Below are positions 55,182 through 64,000 of a DNA stretch of 64,000 nt, piece after piece. The stretch covers positions 186,001 through 250,000 of the forward strand of contig NZ_ARYH01000003.1 of the NCBI RefSeq assembly GCF_000685235.1. The letters run 5' to 3'. The position numbers were made by a program, and so were the translations under genes. Origin of the DNA: Hyphomonas adhaerens MHS-3 (GTDB taxonomy: Bacteria > Pseudomonadota > Alphaproteobacteria > Caulobacterales > Hyphomonadaceae). Each line of letters opens with the position of its first letter. Position 1 is the first letter of the stretch. A model generated the notes under the pieces. The model made no database searches, was not told the DNA's origin, and saw nothing but the letters and a program-made list of their open reading frames with translations.

Positions 55182-57905
55182 ATGAGCAAACTCATGCTGA
55201 TCGACGCCGCCCACCCGGAAGAGACCCGTGTGGCGATCGTCAACAATGGGCAGGTCGACGACTTCGACTTCGAAACAACTGGTAACGAACAACTCCGCGG
55301 CAACATTTACCTGGCAAAGGTAACGCGGGTTGAGCCGTCGCTGCAGGCGGCCTTCGTGGAGTATGGCGGTAATCGCCATGGCTTCCTCGCCTTCAGCGAG
55401 ATCCACCCCGACTATTACCAGCTTCCGGCTGAAGACCGCGAAGCCTTGCTGCGTGAAGCCGCCGAAGAGGCCGCCGCCGCCATCGAAGATGACGATGAGG
55501 ACGACGACGCTTCCGCCGATGCCGAAAACGGCGACGACTCCGACGATTCAGATATCGACGATGAGGACGCCGCGGCAGAAGACGATTCCGAAAACGGCGA
55601 TGAGGCTGACGAAGCCTCGGCCGATGACGAAGACGACGAAGACAATGGTGACCAGGGCGGCCGGAAAAAGAAACCCGCCAAGTCTTCCAGCCGCCGTCCG
55701 GCCCGCAAGTCCAGCCGGACGTCAATCTCCAAACGCTACAAGATCCAGGAAGTGATCCGCCGCCGGCAGGTGATGCTGGTGCAGGTAGTCAAGGAAGAGC
55801 GCGGCTCCAAGGGCGCGGCGCTGACCACTTATCTCTCCCTCGCAGGCCGCTACTCGGTCCTGATGCCGAATACGCCCCGTGGCGGCGGCATCTCCCGCAA
55901 GATCGTCAACAGCTCTGACCGCAAGCGCCTGAAGTCCATCGTTTCCGACCTGGACGTGCCGGACGGCATGGGCCTGATCGTGCGCACGGCTGGCGCCAAA
56001 CGCACCAAGGCCGAGATCAAACGCGATTACGATTATCTTTCAAAGCTCTGGGAGACGATCGTCGAGAAGACGCTCACCTCCGAAGCCCCCATGTTGATCA
56101 ATGCCGAAGGCGGACTGGTCCACCGCGCCATGCGGGACATGTTCGACAAGGAGATCGAGGAAGTCCTTGTTCAAGGCGAAGATGCCTATCGCGAAGCGAA
56201 GGATCTCGCCAAGCTGATCATGCCGAGCCAGTCCAAGAAGGTTCAGCAATGGAAGGAAGAGGACCCACTCTTCGTTTCAGAAGCGGTCGAGGAACAGCTC
56301 GATTCGATCTACTCTCCTGTCGTGCAGCTGAAATCCGGCGGCTATCTGGTCATCAACCAGACCGAAGCGCTGGTGGCGATCGACGTGAACTCCGGCAAGG
56401 CCACGCGTGAGCGGAACATCGAACAGACGGCAACCCGCACGAACCTGGAAGCCGCCGAGGAAGCCTGCCGCCAGATGCGCCTGCGCGATCTCGCCGGCCT
56501 CATCGTCATCGACTTCATCGATATGGATGAGAACAAGAACAACCGCGCCGTCGAGAAGAAGCTGAAAGAACACCTGAAGGTCGACCGCGCCCGCGTTCAG
56601 CATGGCCGGATCTCGCAATTTGGCCTGATGGAAATCTCCCGGCAGCGCCGCCGCCAGGGCGTCCTGCAGGCAACTTCCGATCCCTGCCCGTCCTGTAACG
56701 GCACTGGCCGCCGCCGCTCCATCCCGTCGGCTGCTCTCCAGCTGATCCGCGCGATCGAGGCCCGCGCCGCAACGGGCGGCTTGAAGGCGATCTCGGTGAA
56801 AGCCCCGACGGATGTCGCGCTCTACATTCTGAACAACAAACGCGAAGCGCTGATCGAAATCGAGCGGATGGCCGGTTTTGCGGTCTCCATCCACTCCTCC
56901 GAGGAGATGCTGCCAGGCGATTTCACGATTGACGCCGAGCGCGACCAGAACGCCAAACCGAAGAAACGCAAACAGCCTCGCTCGCTGCAGAAACCGTCCA
57001 AGCCGGCTCCGTCGGATGCGGACGATGAAAGCATCGACGACGACGAGACAGACGATTCCGAGAACGAGGCCGACAGCGACGAAGACGGTGACGAGAAAAA
57101 GTCCCGCCGCAAGCGCCGCCGTCGTGGCGGACGCCGCCGCAGCAAGGGCGATCGTGAAACCGGTATGGAAGTCGTCGATGGCGATGCCCCCATTGTCGCC
57201 CTCGATGAGGAAAGCGCGGACGACGACGAAGAGTCCGGTGATGATGACGACGACAGCAATGACGCCTCGTCCGACGAAGATTCGGAAACACCGCGCAAGC
57301 GCCGCCGCCGCGGTCGCCGCGGTGGCCGTCGTCGGCGCCGCAGCAATACGGACCGTGCCGAAGGCTCCGAAGACCAGAACGAAAATGCACCGGCCGATGG
57401 CGGGGCTTATCTCGATGGCCTGGCCGCCAGTGCACCGGACATGCTGGACGAAGAACCAGCAGCCCAGCTGGAAGCGTCAGAGCCGGAAATCATGCCGGAA
57501 TCGGTCGCTGAGGAAGCTGTTGCTGACGTGAAAGCGAACGAAGAGGCCGAAGCTGAAGACAAGCCCAAGCCAAAACGCACCCGCCGTTCCCGCGCCCGCA
57601 AATCCGAAGCACCTGCCGATGAGGCGGCTGCGGAAGCGGCACCCGCCGAGCAGCCGGAAGCCGAAGCGCCTGCCACCAAACAGGAGGCTGAACCTGAAAC
57701 GCAGCCGGAGCCTGAAGTGATGCCCGCCGATGTCGCGGCAGAAGCGGTCGATTCGGTGGAAGCGGAAGTCGAGGCGGAAGCCGTTATTGCCCACATGGAC
57801 GAAAGCGCTGCCAAGCCGGAACCAACACCGGAACCAGAACCGGCGAAAGCCAAGAAATCTGACGCCCCCCGCCGCACCGGCTGGTGGGCCCGCGCCCGGA
57901 AGTAA
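55182..57905 (+). CDS. rne: Ribonuclease E
   Basis: The 907-residue endoribonuclease has an S1 domain (from about 37) split by a long insertion at about 102-180, acidic (Asp/Glu) then basic (RKKKPAKSSSRRPARKSS), typical of alphaproteobacterial RNase E. The catalytic DNase I-like part has AIDVNSGKATRERN and LIVIDFIDMDE with the metal-binding Asps, and the zinc-link is CPSC at 502-505. The C-terminal third is disordered, with alternating acidic and Arg/Lys-rich stretches and Pro/Ala/Glu repeats, the degradosome scaffold. A strong terminator follows the stop. Confidence 0.95.
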   Translation: MSKLMLIDAAHPEETRVAIVNNGQVDDFDFETTGNEQLRGNIYLAKVTRVEPSLQAAFVEYGGNRHGFLAFSEIHPDYYQLPAEDREALLREAAEEAAAAIEDDDEDDDASADAENGDDSDDSDIDDEDAAAEDDSENGDEADEASADDEDDEDNGDQGGRKKKPAKSSSRRPARKSSRTSISKRYKIQEVIRRRQVMLVQVVKEERGSKGAALTTYLSLAGRYSVLMPNTPRGGGISRKIVNSSDRKRLKSIVSDLDVPDGMGLIVRTAGAKRTKAEIKRDYDYLSKLWETIVEKTLTSEAPMLINAEGGLVHRAMRDMFDKEIEEVLVQGEDAYREAKDLAKLIMPSQSKKVQQWKEEDPLFVSEAVEEQLDSIYSPVVQLKSGGYLVINQTEALVAIDVNSGKATRERNIEQTATRTNLEAAEEACRQMRLRDLAGLIVIDFIDMDENKNNRAVEKKLKEHLKVDRARVQHGRISQFGLMEISRQRRRQGVLQATSDPCPSCNGTGRRRSIPSAALQLIRAIEARAATGGLKAISVKAPTDVALYILNNKREALIEIERMAGFAVSIHSSEEMLPGDFTIDAERDQNAKPKKRKQPRSLQKPSKPAPSDADDESIDDDETDDSENEADSDEDGDEKKSRRKRRRRGGRRRSKGDRETGMEVVDGDAPIVALDEESADDDEESGDDDDDSNDASSDEDSETPRKRRRRGRRGGRRRRRSNTDRAEGSEDQNENAPADGGAYLDGLAASAPDMLDEEPAAQLEASEPEIMPESVAEEAVADVKANEEAEAEDKPKPKRTRRSRARKSEAPADEAAAEAAPAEQPEAEAPATKQEAEPETQPEPEVMPADVAAEAVDSVEAEVEAEAVIAHMDESAAKPEPTPEPEPAKAKKSDAPRRTGWWARARK

Positions 57906-57932
57906 GGTCGCTATATCATCCGCAAAAACAAA

Positions 57933-57959
57933 AAGGCCGGAGCAATGCTCCGGCCTTTT
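57933..57959. terminator. Bidirectional terminator between rne and fadJ
   Basis: AAGGCCGGAGC (57933-57943) and GCTCCGGCCTT (57947-57957) form an 11-base-pair stem with an AAT loop. TTTT ends it on the plus strand for rne; on the minus strand the A-rich stretch before it gives a U-tract for fadJ. Confidence 0.88.
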
Positions 57960-57982
57960 CTATTGGGCTGAAACCCTTGCGC

Positions 57983-60214
57983 CTAGGCTGCAGCTTTCGC
58001 CTTCGACCCGGCGGGCGGGAAGCGGTCGTAGAAGCCTTCGCCTTTAGCGGCCATGTCGCGCAGGACGGCCGGCGGTTCGAAGCGGTCGCCATATTTAGCG
58101 GCGAGACGGTCAGCCTCTGCAACGAACTCCTTGATGCCCCAGATCAGGTCGACATAGGAGCAGCAACCGCCCGTGAACGGCGCAAAGCCCCAGGCCAGGA
58201 TTGAGCCGATGTCTGCATCGCGGGCATCAGTGATGACCCCTTCGTCGAAGCAGCGGGCCACTTCGATGGCCTGGCGCACGAGGAAGCGGTTGGTCAGCTC
58301 TTTCTTCAGATCCGGCGGGCATTCGTCCACCTTCACTTCGATCATCTTGTTGATGTCGGGCCAGAGGCGTTCCGGCTTGCCCTTCTCGTTATAGTCGTAG
58401 AAGCCCTTACCCGCCTTGCGGCCGACACGGCCCTGATCTTCGACCAGCCATGCGAGGAACTGGGTCCGGTCATCGCTTTGCAGGTCGACGCCTGCAGCTT
58501 CGGCCGTGGCACGTGTCACTTTCAGGGCGGTGTCGAGGCCGACAGAGTCAGACACTTCCAGAGCGCCCATCGGCATGCCGCACTGGCGGCCGACATTCTC
58601 GATGATGGCCGGCTTGATGCCCTCACCCAGCATTTCCATACCTTCGCGCGTATAGGTGCCGAAGCAACGCGAGGTGTAGAAGCCGCGGCTGTCGTTCACA
58701 GCAATCGGCGTCTTGCGGATGGCAAGCACATAGTCGATCGCCTTGGCGAGCGTGGCTTCGCTGGTTTCCTTGCCCGAGATGATCTCGACCAGACCCATAC
58801 GCTCCACCGGCGAGAAGAAGTGAATGCCGATGAAATTCTCGGGACGCTTCGACGCCTTGGCGAGGCCCGTGATCGGCAGGGTCGATGTGTTGGAACCGAA
58901 GACGGCATTATCGTCCAGAACGGCTTCGGCCATCCCGGTGATCTTGGCTTTCAGCTCTTCATTCTCGAACACGGCTTCAATCACGAGATCGGCGCCTTTG
59001 ACGTCATCATAGGAATCCGTCGTGGTGATCAGGTCGAGCAGGGCATCGCCCTTTTCTTTGGTCGACTTGCCGCGCGACACGTCCTTGTCGACGAGGCGGC
59101 GGGAATAGTCCTTGCCCTTCTCCGCGTTCTCTTTCGAGACGTCGACCAGAACGGTCGGGATGCCGGCTTTGGCCTGGACGTAGGCAATACCTGCGCCCAT
59201 CAGGCCCGCACCAATAACGGCGATCTTCTTGAATTCCGTCTTCGGATGACCTGCCGGGCGGTTTGCCCCTTTCGACAGTTCCTGCATCGACAGGAACAGC
59301 GAGCGGATCATTGCCTTGGCTTCAGGGCGCTGCTGGGTGTTGATGAAGTATCGCGTTTCAATACGCAGGCCGGCATCGATCGGCACCTGGATGCCTTCAT
59401 AGACACAGGACAGGATATTCTTCTGGGCCGGATAGTTTCCGTAGGTTTTCGAGGCCAGCATCATGTTGGACATCGTTGCGACCTGACCGGCACCCGGAGA
59501 TTTGTGCGGCACGCCGCCCGGCACTTTGAAGCCCTTCTCGTCCCACGGCGCCTTGGCTGTCGGATTAGCTTTCACCCATGCCTTGGCCTTGTCCACCGTT
59601 TCGGACGATGGAGCGATTTCCTGCACGACGCCCATGGCAAGCGCCTTTTCGGCATCAAAGCTCTGCCCTTGCAGGATGAGCGGCAGGGCAGCCTGAACGC
59701 CAACAAGCCGCGGCAAGCGCTGTGTACCGCCTGCGCCCGGCAGAAGGCCGATCTTGGCTTCCGGCAGCCCGAACTGAAGCTTCGGATTGTCATTCGCGGC
59801 AACGCGGTAGTGACAAGCGAGGGCTACTTCGAGGCCGCCGCCGAGGGCAAGACCGTTCAGGGCCACCGCCACTGGCTTGCCGCAGGTTTCCAGTTTGCGC
59901 AGCGTACCGTTCAGGGCAAAGCCCTGGTCGAATTGCTGCTTCTTGAGTTCCGCTTCGGAGAGCTCCTGCTTCTGGCCGCCGCCAGCGCGCTGGCCCATCT
60001 CGCCCAGGTCTGCCCCGGCGCAGAAACCGCTCGGCTTGCCTGAAGAGATAACCAGGCCTTTGATCGCGTCGTTGGAGGCGACTTCTTCAGCAATCGCGAT
60101 GATGTCGGCGACAGCTTTGCCCGTCAGCGTATTCATGCTGCGGCCCGGCACGTCGAAAACAGCATGTGCAATGCCGTCAGCGTCGATGTCCCAACCAAAT
60201 GTCTCGAGTTTCAT
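57983..60214 (-). CDS. fadJ: Multifunctional enoyl-CoA hydratase / 3-hydroxyacyl-CoA dehydrogenase
   Basis: The 743-residue protein has an N-terminal crotonase domain (VISSGKPSGFCAGADLGEMGQ, ALNGLALGGGLEVALACHYRVA, LPEAKIGLLPGAGGTQRLPRL), then an NAD-binding 3-hydroxyacyl-CoA dehydrogenase (VIGAGLMGAGIAYVQAKAG, FGSNTSTLPITGLA, IGIHFFSPVERMGLVEII) and C-terminal dehydrogenase domains. It carries out the second and third steps of beta-oxidation. It is the last gene of the five-gene fatty-acid operon; the thiolase gene ends 31 bases upstream. Confidence 0.95.
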   Translation of the reverse strand: MKLETFGWDIDADGIAHAVFDVPGRSMNTLTGKAVADIIAIAEEVASNDAIKGLVISSGKPSGFCAGADLGEMGQRAGGGQKQELSEAELKKQQFDQGFALNGTLRKLETCGKPVAVALNGLALGGGLEVALACHYRVAANDNPKLQFGLPEAKIGLLPGAGGTQRLPRLVGVQAALPLILQGQSFDAEKALAMGVVQEIAPSSETVDKAKAWVKANPTAKAPWDEKGFKVPGGVPHKSPGAGQVATMSNMMLASKTYGNYPAQKNILSCVYEGIQVPIDAGLRIETRYFINTQQRPEAKAMIRSLFLSMQELSKGANRPAGHPKTEFKKIAVIGAGLMGAGIAYVQAKAGIPTVLVDVSKENAEKGKDYSRRLVDKDVSRGKSTKEKGDALLDLITTTDSYDDVKGADLVIEAVFENEELKAKITGMAEAVLDDNAVFGSNTSTLPITGLAKASKRPENFIGIHFFSPVERMGLVEIISGKETSEATLAKAIDYVLAIRKTPIAVNDSRGFYTSRCFGTYTREGMEMLGEGIKPAIIENVGRQCGMPMGALEVSDSVGLDTALKVTRATAEAAGVDLQSDDRTQFLAWLVEDQGRVGRKAGKGFYDYNEKGKPERLWPDINKMIEVKVDECPPDLKKELTNRFLVRQAIEVARCFDEGVITDARDADIGSILAWGFAPFTGGCCSYVDLIWGIKEFVAEADRLAAKYGDRFEPPAVLRDMAAKGEGFYDRFPPAGSKAKAAA

Positions 60215-60245
60215 GATACTATATTCCGATTATTCTGTGTAAGGA

Positions 60246-61451
60246 TTAAACGCGTTCGATGATCGTCGCCGTGCCCATACCGGCACCGACGCAGAGCGTG
60301 ATCAGGGCTGTTTCCTTGCCCGAGCGCTCAAGCTCATCCACCATTGTGCCGAGGATCATGCCGCCGGTGGCACCCAGTGGGTGTCCCATGGCGATCGCCC
60401 CGCCGTTCACGTTCATCTTTTCGTGCGGAATGTTCAGGTTTTGCATCATCAGCAGGACAACCGACGCAAACGCTTCGTTCAGCTCGTACAGGTCGATGTC
60501 TTCCGGATTCATCCCGGCTTTCTTGAGCACTTTCTGGGTCACATAGGTCGGGCCGGTCAGCATGATGCCCGGTTCGGACCCGATCGACGCCATGGCTCTG
60601 ACGCGCGCACGCGGCTTCAGGCCGAAGGCTTCGCCCATTTCCTTGGAGCCGAACAGCACAGCGGATGCACCATCCACAATACCCGACGAGTTGCCCGCAT
60701 GGTGGACGTGATTGATCTTTTCCACTTCCGGGTAGCGCTGCTTGATGACTTCGTCGAAGCCCATGGCGCCCATACCGGCAAAAGACGGGTTCAGTCCGGC
60801 GAGCGATTGCATGTCCGCATCCGGGCGCATGTGCTCGTCGTGATCCAGGCGGATGCCGCCCATCTGGTCTTTCACCGGAACGATGGACTTGGCAAACCGG
60901 CCTTCTTTCCAGGCCGTCGCGGCACGCTTCTGGCTTTCCACGGCGAAGGCATCGACGTCATCGCGGGAAAAGCCGTACTTGGTCGCAATCGTGTCAGCCC
61001 CAATTCCCTGAGGGGAGAAATAGGTTTTCAGCGCGACCTGCGGGTCTGTCGACCACGCACCGCCAGAAGCACCCATCGGGACCCGGCTCATGGATTCGAC
61101 ACCGCCGCCGATTGCCATGTCGGCTTCACCGGTCATCACTTTCGAGGCGGCCATGTTGCAAGCCTCAAGGCCCGAAGCACAGAAGCGGTCGACCTGAACA
61201 CCAGCAGTCGTTTCCGCATAGTCGGCGTTCAGCACCGCCACGCGGGCGATATCCGCCCCCTGCTCGCCCACTGGCGAAACACAGCCCAGAACCACATCGT
61301 CCACCTTGGACGTGTCGAGTTCATTGCGTTCACGGATGGCCTGCAACACTTGCGTGGCAAGGCTAAGCGACGTGATTTCGTGCAACGAACCACTTTTCTT
61401 GCCTTTGCCGCGCGGCGTACGGACCGCGTCGTAGATATAGGCTTCAGTCAT
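60246..61451 (-). CDS. fadA: Acetyl-CoA C-acyltransferase (thiolase)
   Basis: The 401-residue thiolase has the acyl-enzyme cysteine Cys91 in [29 protein letters not shown] with the active-site His, and [16 protein letters not shown] with the second catalytic Cys. It carries out the last step of beta-oxidation. Its pairing with the multifunctional protein downstream resembles FadI-FadJ or FadA-FadB; which one cannot be decided from sequence by eye. It follows the FMN-binding gene by 39 bases. Confidence 0.93.
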   Translation of the reverse strand: MTEAYIYDAVRTPRGKGKKSGSLHEITSLSLATQVLQAIRERNELDTSKVDDVVLGCVSPVGEQGADIARVAVLNADYAETTAGVQVDRFCASGLEACNMAASKVMTGEADMAIGGGVESMSRVPMGASGGAWSTDPQVALKTYFSPQGIGADTIATKYGFSRDDVDAFAVESQKRAATAWKEGRFAKSIVPVKDQMGGIRLDHDEHMRPDADMQSLAGLNPSFAGMGAMGFDEVIKQRYPEVEKINHVHHAGNSSGIVDGASAVLFGSKEMGEAFGLKPRARVRAMASIGSEPGIMLTGPTYVTQKVLKKAGMNPEDIDLYELNEAFASVVLLMMQNLNIPHEKMNVNGGAIAMGHPLGATGGMILGTMVDELERSGKETALITLCVGAGMGTATIIERV

Positions 61452-61490
61452 TTGAAGTGACTCCTTTCGATGGAGGGGATGTTATTCTGA

Positions 61491-62129
61491 CTATGTTGCA
61501 GGCGATTGCCCGCTTTCCAATTGAGCGACCCGGGCCTTGAGCTGTTGGTTTTCCTCCACCAACTCATTGAGCCGTGGGGCGATCAACTGAGCGACTTGTT
61601 CTTCTGTATACCGCGGCAGGATATATTTCGGGCAGTTCCAGTCGCGCGCGACGATCTTGATCGTCATCAGGCGCTCAACCGGCCCCTGCCCATCCTGAGC
61701 CAGAGCATCTTGCAGATCCGGATCTGAAGCGGCATCGACCATCCGGGCTTCTCCGAGCATTTTCAGCCGGGCGCGGCGAGGATAGTCCATGAAAAAAAGA
61801 GATACCCGGTCTGACCCGTCAAGGTTGCCGCGTGTGATGAACTGCCGATTACCGAGATAATCCGCAAAACCGATCGTGTCCGGACCGAGAATTTTCACGA
61901 AGCCAGCAGGACCGCCGCGATGCTGGATATAGGGCCACCCGTTGCTGCCGGTGGTAGCGATGTAGAAGCTGGTCGAACCTGACAGGAACGCAATCGTATC
62001 ATCGTCCAATGGGCCTCGATGGCGATTGCTGTAGATACGTTCGTATGTCTCACGCATGCCCGCCTGTTCCTGGTAGGCCTTTACCGCATCGGTAAACAGG
62101 AGTTCGGCATAGTTCTGCATCACAGTCAT
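61491..62129 (-). CDS. Pyridoxamine 5'-phosphate oxidase-family FMN-binding protein
   Basis: The 212-residue protein has the split-barrel fold of PNPOx-like flavoproteins: FYIATTGSNGWPYIQHRGG, GFADYLGNRQFITRGNL, RVSLFFMDYPRRARLKMLGEARM. The C-terminal region ends with a short predicted coiled coil (LIAPRLNELVEENQQLKARV), seen in a subset of the family. It is not the PdxH type; the real substrate is unknown, perhaps an FMN-dependent redox role in fatty acid use. It lies one base after the thioesterase gene. ATG codons at 62129 and 62120 are both possible. Confidence 0.82.
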   Translation of the reverse strand: MTVMQNYAELLFTDAVKAYQEQAGMRETYERIYSNRHRGPLDDDTIAFLSGSTSFYIATTGSNGWPYIQHRGGPAGFVKILGPDTIGFADYLGNRQFITRGNLDGSDRVSLFFMDYPRRARLKMLGEARMVDAASDPDLQDALAQDGQGPVERLMTIKIVARDWNCPKYILPRYTEEQVAQLIAPRLNELVEENQQLKARVAQLESGQSPAT

Positions 62130-62130
62130 T

Positions 62131-62565
62131 TTACCCCTCCTTCGCCGGCTTCAGGACCGGGTTCAGGGTGAGACTCGCGGTGGAGCGGGCAGCTTCCTTG
62201 CCGCGTGAATCGTAGAGCTCGGCTTCGGCGAACACCATTGCCCGGCCGACATTGCGCAGGCGGGCGGCCACTTCGATGGCGCCTTTGCGAACAGGGCGGA
62301 GAAAATGCGTATGCAGGTCCACCGTCGAAGGCAGTTTCGTCTTGCCGGCTTTCATGCCCGCCAGCATGCCGATCGTATCATCCATCATGGCGACAAGATA
62401 GCCGCCCTGGATGACACCGGCCGGATTGCAGAACTCTGGCCGGCCTTCGAAGCGCACACGTGTGGTCAGTTCTTTCATGTCGAGCGCAAGAAGCTCGAAA
62501 CCAAGCGACGTCGAGCTCGGGCTGGGCGTCGGAAACACATCACGAATGAGGTGGCTGTCGGGCAT
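62131..62565 (-). CDS. PaaI-type acyl-CoA thioesterase
   Basis: The 144-residue hotdog-fold protein has FCNPAGVIQGGYLVAMMDDTIGMLAG, the PaaI motif (Asn, Gly-Gly and acidic residue on the helix), and TVDLHTHFLRPVRKGAIEVAARLRNVGR. It hydrolyses CoA thioesters; in this operon it may release free acids from trapped acyl-CoA. It starts 6 bases after the acyl-CoA dehydrogenase gene. Confidence 0.9.
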   Translation of the reverse strand: MPDSHLIRDVFPTPSPSSTSLGFELLALDMKELTTRVRFEGRPEFCNPAGVIQGGYLVAMMDDTIGMLAGMKAGKTKLPSTVDLHTHFLRPVRKGAIEVAARLRNVGRAMVFAEAELYDSRGKEAARSTASLTLNPVLKPAKEG

Positions 62566-62571
62566 GTCAGG

Positions 62572-63738
62572 CTAGAGGGTCCTCGCGATCAGCATTTTCA
62601 TGACTTCATTGGCCCCGCCATAAATGCGCTGCACGCGGGCGTCCGCATACATCTGGGCGATGGGATACTCGTCCATATAACCAAAGCCGCCGTGCAGTTG
62701 CAGACACTCGTCGATGATCTTGCACTGCAGGTCGCTGATCCAGTATTTCGACATGGAGGCCGTCGCAGCGTCGAGCTCCTCTTTCAGGAGAAGCTCCGTA
62801 CAGTGATCAGCAAAGACCTTTGCGACAGTCGCTTCGGTCTTGCACTCGGCGAGCTTGAACTGGGTGTTCTGGAAATCGAAGATCGTACCGCCGAACGCTT
62901 TGCGGTTCTTGACGTACTCGACGGTCTCATGGATCGCGCGCTCAATCATGCCAACGCCCTGAAGGCCGATGATGTGGCGCTCTTGCGGCAGCTTCTGCAT
63001 CAGCTGGATGAAGCCCTTGCCTTCTTCCTCACCGAGGAGGTTCGAGGCGGGCACGCGCACATCGTCGAAGAACAGTTCGGATGTGTCGGCAGCATGCTGG
63101 CCGACTTTCTCCAGGTTCCGGCCCCGGCGGAAGCCTTCCACCTTGTCTGTCTCAACGCCAACAATCGAAATGCCTTTGGCGCCCTGGCTCGGATCAGTCT
63201 TGACGCAAAGCAGGATCAGGTTGGCGGTCTGGCCGTTGGAAATGAAGGTCTTCGAACCGTTGATGACATACTCGTCGCCATCGCGTTTGGCGGTCGTCTT
63301 CATGCCCTGGAGGTCGGAGCCCGCGCCCGGCTCCGTCATTGCGATGGCCGTGACGATATCGCCATTACAGATGCCTGGCAGCCAGCGGCGCTTCTGCTCT
63401 TCGGTACCGTAGGCGGTGATGTAGGGGGCGATGATCGCGTTGTGCAGCGTGATGCCGAACCCGTCGATGCCCTTCCACTGTTGTTGTTCGATGATGATGG
63501 CCTCGTGGCGGAAATCACCGCCTGCACCGCCATATTCTTCCGGCACCGACGCGCCAAGCAGGCCCATCTCGCCAGCCTTCTTCCAGATATCCTTCGGCAC
63601 GACCCCGGCCTTGCGCCACTCCGGCACGTGCGGAGCGCATTCCTTTTCAAAGAACTGGCCGACCGCATCGGAGAAAATGTCGAGCTCCTCATCCTGACGC
63701 CACGTGGGCTTGGGTACGTTGAGCGGGCTCTGTTGCAT
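62572..63738 (-). CDS. Acyl-CoA dehydrogenase
   Basis: The 388-residue flavoenzyme has the ACAD signature AIAMTEPGAGSDLQGMKTTA, DGDEYVINGSKTFISNGQ, and the C-terminal YVKNRKAFGGTIFDFQNTQFKLAE and LHGGFGYMDEYPIAQMYADARVQRIYGGANEVM. It makes the alpha-beta double bond of acyl-CoA. It is the first gene of the five-gene operon that continues with thioesterase, FMN protein, thiolase and FadJ. The ATG at 63738 has GGAGAA before it; an upstream in-frame start is less likely. Confidence 0.94.
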   Translation of the reverse strand: MQQSPLNVPKPTWRQDEELDIFSDAVGQFFEKECAPHVPEWRKAGVVPKDIWKKAGEMGLLGASVPEEYGGAGGDFRHEAIIIEQQQWKGIDGFGITLHNAIIAPYITAYGTEEQKRRWLPGICNGDIVTAIAMTEPGAGSDLQGMKTTAKRDGDEYVINGSKTFISNGQTANLILLCVKTDPSQGAKGISIVGVETDKVEGFRRGRNLEKVGQHAADTSELFFDDVRVPASNLLGEEEGKGFIQLMQKLPQERHIIGLQGVGMIERAIHETVEYVKNRKAFGGTIFDFQNTQFKLAECKTEATVAKVFADHCTELLLKEELDAATASMSKYWISDLQCKIIDECLQLHGGFGYMDEYPIAQMYADARVQRIYGGANEVMKMLIARTL

Positions 63739-63892
63739 GGTCGTTCTCCGGCTTTCATCTAATATAGTGAGCAAGCGGGCAATTTCCGCTTACGTTCACG
63801 TAAACATGTAGCCGCCCGGCCCATTTTTTCCCAGTCCTTCCCCAGCGTTAGACGTATGAGGATTCAGGGAAAATTTTGCCGCAGGGCACCGC

Positions 63893-63913
63893 CGGGAGTG
63901 TATCACACTCCCG
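63893..63913. other. Perfect hairpin without U-tract
   Basis: CGGGAGTGT (63893-63901) and ACACTCCCG (63905-63913) form a 9-base-pair stem with an ATC loop, 40 bases after the stop of the gene at the window edge. No T run follows on either strand, so it may be a factor-dependent terminator or an operator for the beta-oxidation operon. Confidence 0.45.
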
Positions 63914-63952
63914 CGATTACCCCGAGACAATCAAAACCAGGAAAGATTCGCC

Positions 63953-64000
63953 TCAGAAGGCGTCTACTTCGAGATCCATCAGCGGCGCTGCGCCGGTCTT
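63953..64000 (-). CDS. 3' end of a minus-strand gene, partial
   Basis: Only the last 15 residues and stop lie in the window: KTGAAPLMDLEVDAF, in frame with the window edge. The product cannot be named; its position before the beta-oxidation operon suggests another fatty-acid gene, but that is inference. The 214 bases between it and the acyl-CoA dehydrogenase hold a hairpin. Confidence 0.5.
   Translation of the reverse strand, partial: KTGAAPLMDLEVDAF

Noticed and set aside
1..64000. tRNA, rRNA, CRISPR array, prophage or intact insertion sequence
   Set aside because: No cloverleaf, rRNA core sequence, regular repeat-spacer array, integrase, transposase or phage gene was seen; every large region is accounted for by recognised genes.

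Overview
The window looks like chromosomal core DNA from an alphaproteobacterium. G+C is high, codons are strongly G/C-ending, and the order rpoZ-rsh-pyrE-pdxJ-acpS-rnc-era-recO and a split glyQ...glyS followed by ppdK are alphaproteobacterial. A CC0125/CC1285-type lipoprotein and a fatty-acid-degrading gene set fit the Caulobacterales/Hyphomonadaceae, but that family-level placement is inference. I see no rRNA, tRNA, CRISPR array, prophage or intact insertion sequence.

Layout. 1-7158: a 5'-truncated SLC13-type permease, the N-degron leucyltransferase Bpt, then a TRAP transporter (DctP-DctQ-DctM) followed closely by an aminotransferase. 7159-12613: small and poorly characterised genes (a possible degraded ORF, a lipoprotein, LemA, a VIT-type metal transporter, an APC-like permease), then an ArsR repressor divergent from an AHSA1/SRPBCC protein with a clear palindrome between them, and a sirtuin. 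12614-23357: parC, an extensin-like peptidase-fold protein, a GST, and the tightly overlapping operon rpoZ-rsh-pyrE-pdxJ-acpS-rnc-era-recO (stringent response, nucleotide and vitamin B6 synthesis, RNA processing, repair). 23515-30774: a NYN nuclease, an exported M20 hydrolase, and de novo NAD synthesis nadA-(secreted protein)-nadB-nadC followed by an SDR enzyme. 30859-43023, all on the minus strand: a SleB-type wall hydrolase, ppdK, glyS, an exported caspase-WD40 protein, a double CDGSH iron-sulfur protein, a DUF2314 lipoprotein, glyQ, two tiny membrane proteins, a tRNA-methyltransferase-like enzyme, a DUF2007 protein and a lipoprotein. 43171-48399: polyprenyl diphosphate synthase, an exported CocE-type hydrolase, a transglutaminase-fold protein and an acyl-CoA dehydrogenase. 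48400-49780: a visibly A+T-richer island with two overlapping membrane-protein genes. 49831-57905: MraY/WecA-like transferase, ispE, a TPR lipoprotein, an exported amidase and RNase E. 57983-63738: a five-gene beta-oxidation operon (acyl-CoA dehydrogenase, thioesterase, FMN-binding protein, thiolase, FadJ-type multifunctional enzyme). The 3' end of one more minus-strand gene reaches the window edge.

The parts most worth a second look are: (1) the caspase-WD40 / double-CDGSH / DUF2314 genes embedded between glyQ and glyS; (2) the A+T-rich two-gene membrane module at 48796-49780, whose first product has two membrane helices and a cytosolic domain I do not recognise; and (3) a tandem pair of very small, mutually similar single-span membrane proteins at 41264-41521.
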